From Tausonia pullulans (Eukaryota; Basidiomycota; Tremellomycetes; Cystofilobasidiales; Mrakiaceae), in the NCBI GenBank assembly GCA_951802195.1, contig OX637623.1, forward strand, positions 248,001 to 312,000: a stretch of 64,000 nt of DNA, in the 5' to 3' direction. How positions within the stretch are numbered: the stretch's first letter is position 1; the number at the start of each line of letters is the position of its first letter. Below the pieces are notes generated by a model. The model searched no databases. It was not told where the DNA came from and saw only the letters and a list, made by a program, of their open reading frames with translations. This document shows, in pieces, positions 56,916 through 64,000 of this stretch. The position numbers and the translations under genes are program-made.

Positions 56916-59888
56916 ATGCCTAGTACAGATTCAGTCCCAGGTCAGCCCGCACATCGCTTTATCCAGTCCGCAGGCATACTGGGCGTCTCGCTGACACCCA
57001 TCCACTCGTTGCGGTCGGCCCATCCGCTCCCTACTTGTCTGCAGTCGTTCAGCTCCTCTGGACCGTCTTTGAGGCGCGCCCTTTGCTCCTGGCTCTCGGC
57101 CTCTCCTCTTGCTGACGCCCCTGCTCCCTCTAGTCAATCGTCGAGGTCTTTGTCCCGTGAGTGGGCGCTTCCGCTCACTCGACGTCGCGTCACCCGTCGC
57201 TTATCGTCCGACGGAGAGCTGACCGCAAGCTTCCTCTCTCTTTCAGCTGTCTCGCCGGGCTCCTCCTTGCCCGGGCCGGAGTGACGGACAAGCAGACACA
57301 GAAGGTGAGTGCTAGGGATAATTGTCGACGTATACCTGGTGGAGGGACAGGAAGCAGAGGGAGGAGTCTCCGTTCATCGTATCGCTTGGCGGGCGAATAC
57401 GTCAAACCCAGCAACTCACTCAGCACAGCGTCAACCTCTCGCTTCCCGAGCACGTCTTGGCTGCGTGAGAGAGACCGCTGGCCCATCTGGGCTGCTTGGC
57501 TCTCTTCCTTTAAGGGCACTTGCTCTCCCCTCTCTGTCTTGCTCTCGTCGGCTTATCAAACGAGCTTCACGCACGGATCGAGACCGCTTACGTCTTCCTC
57601 TCATCACCACGACCTTTCACCAGAAAATCAACAAGCTCAACATCTCGCTCTTCACGCCCTGTCTCCTCTTTTCCAGGGTCGCCTTCACCCTCACCCCGGC
57701 CAAGCTTAAGGAACTCTGGATAGTCCCTGTCGGATTTGTCGTCGTCTCGGGTGTCAGCACGCTCGTCGCCTGGGCCTTGGGGACGGCCCTCAAGCTCAAG
57801 CGGAGCCAAAGGTGAGTGTGTGGGCGTGTAATGTGATTTAGGGTAAAAGAGGCGGATTAACTGACAGTGAGCGTTGGGACAAGATCGTTCGCCATGGCTG
57901 GAGGTGAGTTACCGCGTCTGGTCTCTATCCTTCTACTTGGCTCGCTCGCTACTGATCGAGTCCTCATCCATTCAGCCATGTTCATGAACTCCAACAGTTT
58001 GCCGATCGCGCTCATGCAGAGTCTCGTTATCGAGGTCCCGGGCCTCAAGGTAAGTCCGCCGTCCGCACCGCATTTGTGCTCGCTGGTCGCTGTGTTCACA
58101 TTACTGGGTTTCATCAGTGGGGCGACGACGATGACGACGAAGGCATGCTCGGTCGCGCCCTCACCTACCTCGTCTTGTACAGCACACTTGGCATGATGCT
58201 CCGCTGGTCGTACGGCGTCCACCTCCTCACCCAGGCCGACGACGAGGCCGCTTCGAACCCGGACGATGGCGACAACGTCGAGGACCCCCATGCGCTGGAG
58301 GCTCAGTCCCATTGGACGGCCAATGACAACCAGGGTGCACCACTTTTGAGGAATACCCGCGACGAGCGGAGCCAGTCTGTCGCTTCCTCGACCGCTTCTG
58401 GCGCTCGTGAGCTCCTCTCTCGCGTTTGATCCCTCCCCAGTGCCTGACCCTATCATCAACTGACATGCAGGCACCGACCCGGACGATCCCTGGGCCAACG
58501 TCCCCCACTCGTACGGAGAACAAGCGGCCCTCAAGCCTCCCGCCGGGACAGTTCTGCCCTCGGCGGCCGCTGGACTGGCCCCTCCGACCCGGAAGAACTC
58601 TGGGTTCCACACGTTCCCAAACTCGCCCACTTCGAGCCACGAACAGGCGCCCACGCTGGTTGACGGTGAGAATGAAGAGGAGTTCGATGGGAGCACGGAG
58701 AGAGATGAAGATGATGAGGAGAACGAAACGGAGGATGCCGAGTGGGGAAACCTGCCGAACGGGCACAACCCGAGGCGGTCGAGCAATGCGACAGGCTCAA
58801 AGTGGCGAAGCTTTTGGAGGAGGAGGTCTATCAAGGCTCGCAAGGTTCTTAAGACGATCAACGAGTTGTACGTTGACTTGGTTTCCGAATTCGGACAGGC
58901 ACGACGCTGACGATTGCCTTTGCCTCTCGCCTCAGCATGACCATTCCGTGAGACTTGCTCTCTTGCTCCACATTATTCGCTTCTCTCTTCCCTAACATCT
59001 CCTCTTCTCCTGCAGGATGTACTCTGCCTTCGCCTCCATCTTCATCGCCATGATCCCGCCACTTCAGCACCAGCTTTCGCGCGCTCGCCCCATCCGCGCT
59101 GCAATCCACTCGGCTGGGTCCTGTTCCAGTGTGTCCCTATCGGTCCATCCCACACCTCAGGCGCTATCTATACTGACTTTCCTGATTCGACAGTCCCCCT
59201 GACCTTGATCGTCCTCGGAGCCGTGAGTGGAGATTACTTACCTTCCACCTTCCCCCCATCTATTTGACCTAAAGCTGACCCTGCTGCACTCAATCACCAG
59301 TACTTTTACACCCCTTCCGCCAACGATGGCACGGCCCCGACCATGATTACCCAGCCCGCTCGCCCGCGCTCGTGGTACCGCCCCTTTGGCCGCAAAGAGA
59401 AGCTTGTCCCCCTCCCGCAAAAGAAGATGGCTCGCCCGGGCGAGAACCGGACGGTCTTTGTGGCTATCATGTCCCGGTGAGTGGCGAAACTTTATTTCGT
59501 TTGTCTGACAGGCTGCTAACGAGCGTACATCTGCCTTAGGATGATTATCACCCCGCTCATCCTTCTCCCCGTTATCGCCATCTGCGCCAATTATGACTAC
59601 TTCGAGGCCGCCGAGGACCCAGTTTTCATCCTCACCGCCGTTCTCATCGTCGCCTCCCCACCTGCGATCACCCTTGCACAAATCACCCAGGCTGCGTCAG
59701 GCGATGCGTTTGAGAGGCTCATCTCGAAGACGATCTGGATTAGCTATGGAGTGTTGACGCCGCCGTTGACGCTGCTCTACGTCGTTCTTGGTGAGTGAAG
59801 GGCAAGAAAAGATGGTGGTAGGAGGACGAACTCTGACAATTCCTTGTCGCGCCCTTTCTCTCCAGGGCTCATTCTCTCGCGTCTCTAA
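56916..59888 (+). CDS. ECM3: Auxin-efflux-carrier-family membrane transporter (Ecm3-like)
   Basis: PIN-like transporter of the fungal Ecm3 group, expected in the ER or another endomembrane; substrate unknown. Spliced N-terminus MPSTDSVPVVQLLWTSIVEV then FVPCLAGLLLARAGVTDKQT. It continues with KINKLNISLFTPCLLFSRVA, LTPAKLKELWIVPVGFVVVS, SFAMAAAMFMNSNSLPIALM and LTYLVLYSTLGMMLRWSYGV: the five-helix first half. A ~190-residue acidic loop (EENEEEFDGSTERDEDDEEN region) separates it from the second half: MTIPMYSAFASIFIAMIPPL, RMIITPLILLPVIAICANY, VFILTAVLIVASPPAITLAQ, and last span YGVLTPPLTLLYVVLGLILS. About fourteen introns. The ASPPAI and N-S-LPI motifs are family hallmarks. The small 5' exons were joined by eye; the GT donor at 57061 is the least certain. 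Confidence 0.88.
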
Positions 59889-60209
59889 GCGCAAACCCTC
59901 CAAAAAATCGTTCAGTCTACATAGCAAGCACGCTCGCCTCGGGTTCTCATTCCTCTTCTTCGCTCATACAAAAGAAGAGGTCGCCTAGAGACACATATTC
60001 CATCTATCTCTCCCTTACCCTCTCCCTGTATCCCGTCTGAATTCCCCCTATCCCCATTCCAAGACAATTCGAATGAAATATACATGAACAATGTCCCCCC
60101 ATGAAATATATATATATGAAAATGCCACGAAAGAACAACCCATACTTCTTCTTTTGCTGCATCTAATGGATCGCTTGCCCACTACTCCTCCCTCCTTCCT
60201 TCAACCAAC
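59889..60209. other. Convergent 3' region
   Basis: 321 bases between converging stop codons. AT-richer, with a TATATATATA run near 60108-60117. No gene; holds both poly(A) regions. Confidence 0.45.
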
Positions 60210-63020
60210 TCAAAGCGGAACATCCCTTCCCTTCGGCTCCCCATAGCAAAGCTCGTCCCAATGGCTCGGCTGGGCCCGCGCGTACGTCTGCTGCTCGACG
60301 AACGCCTTGACGGGGCAGAGACCCCACGCGTTGGCCTCGCAGCCGGGGAGGTAGCGAGGGAGAGGGATGACGGCGTCGTTGACGAGGACGCGGAGGTACG
60401 GCTCGTGTGTCTGCGGGTGGACGAGACGCTCGAAGACGAAGCGGCCTGGTGCGCAGCGTTGGGGAGTCAGCTTTCACTCTTCGTGTGGAGAGGTATACAG
60501 GCGAGGAGTTGAGAGAGGTGTGTGGGGGGGAGGGGGGGGGGGGGGGGGGGGGGGGAGTGGGGGGTGAGGGGTTGGATAGGCACCTCCGAAGGGCACGATC
60601 TCGGAGACAGTGAACAGGTGCGAGGGGATCGCAAGCGGGTTAGGCTTGCTCGGGAGGTCGGATTCCTAGAAGGGCGTTCTACATCAGCGCGCTGCCTGCC
60701 GCACAGGCCGGATGCATGAAAGAAGGGCGGCGCGCCAACGGACCTTCCAGAGTCCGAGGGTAGCGAGGATCGGTACCATGGCGTTGTCGTGCGAGGCGTC
60801 AAAGTAGAGCTGCTTGTTGAGCGGGAAAGTCTTGGGCGAGGTATCGAGCGTCGAGTTGGTTGCCGAGCCGAGGAGGACGGGCGTCTTGGTCAGGCGGGCG
60901 ATGAGCCTATGTCACAAGGCAGAGTTAGAGGCGGTGACGCTGGAGAGACCGATCATTTTTGAGCTCACTCGTTCGCGTATCCGGCACCCGACGCGCGAGC
61001 ATAAGGCGAGCCGTAAGAGTGATCGTAGAATTTGGAGAGATCGTAGTAGTCTGGAAAGAAAGACCGGCGAGATTAGAGTCTTGTCTACGCCCAGGCTCGG
61101 CCTCTGTTTTTTTTTGTGCGTACACTCGTTCTGCTTCCATTCATCAGTCGAAAAGACAGAGCACCAGGGGCTTTCTTTGTAGGTGAGGGCACGAAGCGAC
61201 TCGAAGCCGCAGAGCGACATGATGCTGTGCGGGTGAAGGAAGTTTGTCAGAACTCTGATGTTCGACTCTGGTGTTCGGCCACTGAATAGAGCGCAACCCT
61301 CTCACTTGGGGATGTCCGACTCCACCAGCTTGACGCCGGGAAGGGCTGCGTTGAGGCGAGCGACAATTGGCTTGGCGTAGACGGAGAGCCAGTTGGCCTC
61401 GGCGACGTCTCCGATGGCCTGTTGGACAAGTCGTCAGTATCGGCGTCCCCAGTTGATGGATGAAGCTGTTAGGATGTACAGGGTCAAGTTCCTCATCCGC
61501 AGTGCAAGTCGAGGGAGAAAGGGTATTGTTCTGCCCGGCGTCTTCCGAGATGATGACCTCCGGCGAGGGAAGAGAGACATTAGAGCCGACGCTGAAGGCG
61601 CCTCCGGACATGCCCTTGAGACGAGTCCTTAGTCAATAAGGAGAGCTAGAGATGACTCCTCTATGCGGTGGATGCGCAAGCGCACCTGAAGGAAATATTG
61701 CGCGGACTCGACAACCCGTTGGTCTCCCGCCGAGCGCTACTCAGGCCACAGGGAGGGAATCAGACACTGCAGAGAGCTCGATAGGTGAGATGTGAGGTAT
61801 CTTACGGCAAAGAGTCCGGGAACGAGGCTCTTGTACTGCTGGGCGTATCGAGCACCAGCGTCATACATTTCCTTACGGCCAAAGTCGGTGAGCTACAAGT
61901 TTGCAAAGTCAGCCTTGGCACTTCGGACGAGCAAACGAGTCAGGGACCGCACGAGATCGGGCTTGACGCCTGAGAAGCTGTAGTTGGCGGCAAACTTGAA
62001 GCTCGGCTCGGTGATGGGACCGGTCAAGTTGGCAAGCTTGGCGAGACTGGCCTGGATGCGCTTGTTGGCTCCTGAGGTCGGGAACCTGGGGGCCGTTGAT
62101 GTTCATCAGTGGTGCCTCAAAGATCGAGAGAAGCAAAGAGCCGCACCTCGCTCCATGCCGTGAGATGATGGAGACTTGGTCGACGACCCAGCCCTCAGGG
62201 ACATCGCGGCAGATCTCCGTCGACTGGGAGAGAAAGGGCGAATAAGGTCCGAGATTGGAGATCGTACTGGCCGGAGTGGAGATGCCCTCGAGATGATCGG
62301 TGACAGGTCCCTTGTTGCAGCTCGCAGATGGAGGGCTGATCGGAGGCAGCTGGCGGTCGCCCACGTAGAAGACCCCGACTGATGACAAGACGCTCGTGAG
62401 ACTTCTCCCAGAAAGGTCATGATGCTCTACGCTAAATTACTCACCAGCGAACGGGCTTCCGAGTCCCGCCTTGGACGCGAACGCCCCGACGTCAAAGTTC
62501 GCCCGGTGGGCGAGATCGAGGTAGCCCCCAAGGGAGACGGTGCCGGCCTCGCGGTAGACACGAGTGACGACAGAAATGTGCGACTTGGCGTTTGCCGTGA
62601 GCATGTAGGGTGCAATCTCCTTGGCCGGCGACGTGACGGAGTAGAGTCCAGTCGGGAGGAGCGTCGCGGACTAGTCGACATGGGACGGTCAGCCTCGCGC
62701 TCTTCTTCCTTCCACAGGCTTTGACACACCTGGCCTCCGTATCCGTATAGGAGCGTGCCAGGAGCGTTGAGATCTGACCCCTCAACCGAGACGACGAGAG
62801 TCGTGAATCGGTCGGCCGGAGTGAGGGCCACGGAGCTTCCAAGCGAGAATTGGGGCGGAGTTGAGACCGCCGTGTACGCCACTGTCGAGCCGTTGGAGAC
62901 TACAACGCCGGCGAAGGAAGGAACAACTTCCGAACGAGCGGACGAAGCCGGAATGGCGGCCGCGAAGGACGCGACGGTCCCGCTGAGAAGGGCGACGAAG
63001 GCGGTCGAGGCTGTCCGCAT
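60210..63020 (-). CDS. Secreted histidine acid phosphatase / phytase with N-terminal extension
   Basis: Secreted enzyme that releases phosphate from phytate or other phosphomonoesters. Signal peptide MRTASTAFVALLSGTVASFA with Ala-rich cleavage zone. Residues ~30-200 form an extra segment (TPADRFTTLVVSVEGSD, GTLLYGYGGQSATLLPTGLY, SHISVVTRVYREAGTVSLGG) before the usual phytase start NLGPYSPFL. Then the catalytic SIISRHGARFPTSG with His at about residue 247, RYSAGDQRVVESAQYFLQGM, SLCGFESLRALTYKESPWCS, and YFDASHDNAMVPILATLGLW with the HD proton-donor pair. Conserved cysteines and several NxS/T sites (NLTG, NVSL, NNTL) fit a glycosylated extracellular enzyme. The tail ends YGEPKGRDVPL. A dozen short introns; one carries C24 on the sense strand. 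ATG 63020 is chosen for the signal peptide over ATG 63077. Confidence 0.9.
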
Positions 63021-64000
63021 GACGTCAAAGTAGAAAGAGGAGGACGAGGGTGATGGTGGTTGGATAAGAAGGTACATTTTATGCTGTCCGAGCTCCCCAG
63101 GAGCAACCTGTGCGCTCCAGATCTAGCAGCTCGAGGTGAAGACGGGTTGTTTGGAAGACGGAGACGAGCGACGAACGTGGTCAGGGGAAGCGTGAGCAGA
63201 GACGCGAGGTAGCGCGACGCGACTGTCGGTGAAGAGCGAGAAAAAAGCTCTCGCACGTGTGCTAGTCGTCTCAAGTGTGCTCCGCCTTACGCCGTCCATA
63301 CGCTGATACAGCACGTGGTCGTGTGAACGAGAGGGAGAGTCGTTGCTGTTTGGCTCTCAACTGCCATCAGTTCGTGTGCGGGGGACTGCATCGATCTACC
63401 CTCACGTGCGTATCCTACCCGACCGACGTCCTCTGAGCTGGTCCATCATCCGTTCTGAATGAAAGGACACACTGGAGAGGATTGCTCCCGCGGCCTACTT
63501 TCAAGTCAGGCAGGACAACCGAAGTGCCAGCCGAATGCCCGGCGGACATCTCGGGCAACAGCAACTTGACGCCCGCTGCGCATCTTCACCGCGCGCGCAG
63601 ACCGAGATGCTGGGACCAGGATCCAGGACTTGTCCCATCTCAGATCCAACTCCATTTGGACCGATCTTCTTTCGTCCGGAGAGAACACCGAATGGGAGCT
63701 AGCAGACTTAGTGAGGTTCGAACATCGCGTCGTGGCCCAATTCGGCCCATTCCTTCCTCCGGGCAAGGTGCGAAGGCTGCCTATTGGCTGCGTTGTGAGA
63801 GAAGCAGACGGACGGAGCTGCTGCTGATGAGGTCAGCTGCTTTGTATGACGCTCTCTTTCGTTGGATGAGCCGCCACTAGAACCGAGCACGGGGCCGATC
63901 AACATCCTCTTCTGCTGCTTAGCTTGCCCTCTTTCGACACCCTGTCATAAGTCCGTTCCAAGCGACGCAAGGACGCTCGGGACTCGGATTCACGTCGGCC
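63021..64000. promoter_or_regulatory. Phytase upstream region; no gene seen
   Basis: 980 bases to the window end. Must contain the phosphatase promoter next to 63020. CACGTG-like cores read as GCACGTGT (about 63253) and TCACGTGC (about 63403), plus GCACGTGG near 63312, resemble E-box sites bound by Pho4-type bHLH factors of phosphate-responsive genes; this is suggestive only. Plus-strand frames at 63480-63880 lack a convincing start or domain. Confidence 0.35.

Noticed and set aside
63482-63880. 132-codon plus-strand ORF near the right end
   Set aside because: Non-ATG start, no domain, no splice support, basic composition typical of random GC-rich frames.
1-64000. Mobile elements, viral remnants, CRISPR-like arrays, secondary-metabolite or defence clusters
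   Set aside because: No reverse transcriptase, integrase, transposase, terminal repeats, spaced direct repeats or multi-gene biosynthetic grouping could be recognised on either strand.

Overview
This is a gene-dense stretch of a nuclear genome from a GC-rich, intron-rich fungus, most likely a basidiomycete red yeast of the Pucciniomycotina (Rhodotorula / Rhodosporidium / Sporobolomyces type). That placement is inferred from many short introns with GTGAGT/GTAAGT-type donors and CAG/TAG acceptors, strong GC3 bias (which makes long false ORFs opposite real genes), pyrimidine-rich promoters, and gene content such as a urease accessory protein and a cytochrome b5-type delta-8 sphingolipid desaturase. 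There is no operon structure, prophage, CRISPR array or recognisable mobile element.

Layout. 1-12 kb: RPC19 (shared Pol I/III subunit, +), a coding-like but interrupted stretch of unknown identity (-), UreG (+), sphingolipid delta-8 desaturase (+) converging on EME1/MMS4 (-). 12-24 kb: a tRNA-Ser(AGA)-like gene, a MedA/Medusa-type developmental regulator (+) with a possible extra 5' exon, a 42-codon membrane micro-ORF, a Gyp5-type Rab GAP (+) tail-to-tail with a CHORD-CS HSP90 co-chaperone (-). 24-42 kb: an MFS sugar-type transporter, a proline-rich RING protein, an HSF-type transcription factor and the large mitochondrial/translation factor CLU1, all on +. 42-49 kb: a small NTF2/SnoaL-like protein (+) and two serine-rich proteins of unknown function (+ and -). 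49-64 kb: an intron-containing tRNA-Pro(AGG), the twin-CX9C mitochondrial protein MIX17/CHCHD2 (-), a DDHD-type phospholipase A1 (-) divergent from an ECM3-like auxin-efflux-carrier-family transporter (+), and a secreted histidine acid phosphatase/phytase (-).

The genes are mostly conserved housekeeping, membrane-lipid, signalling and transport functions without an obvious shared pathway. I found no convincing new multi-gene system. The most interesting points are an unusual N-terminal domain on the phytase, very long poly-G/poly-C tracts (up to 24 nt) in introns and intergenic DNA, the hydrophobic micro-ORF, an interrupted unknown gene near the left end, a possible missed first exon of the MedA-like gene, and a RING finger with non-standard spacing on a ~1,290-residue proline-rich protein. 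Exon joins were made by eye from splice consensus and frame, so individual boundaries may be off by a few codons.
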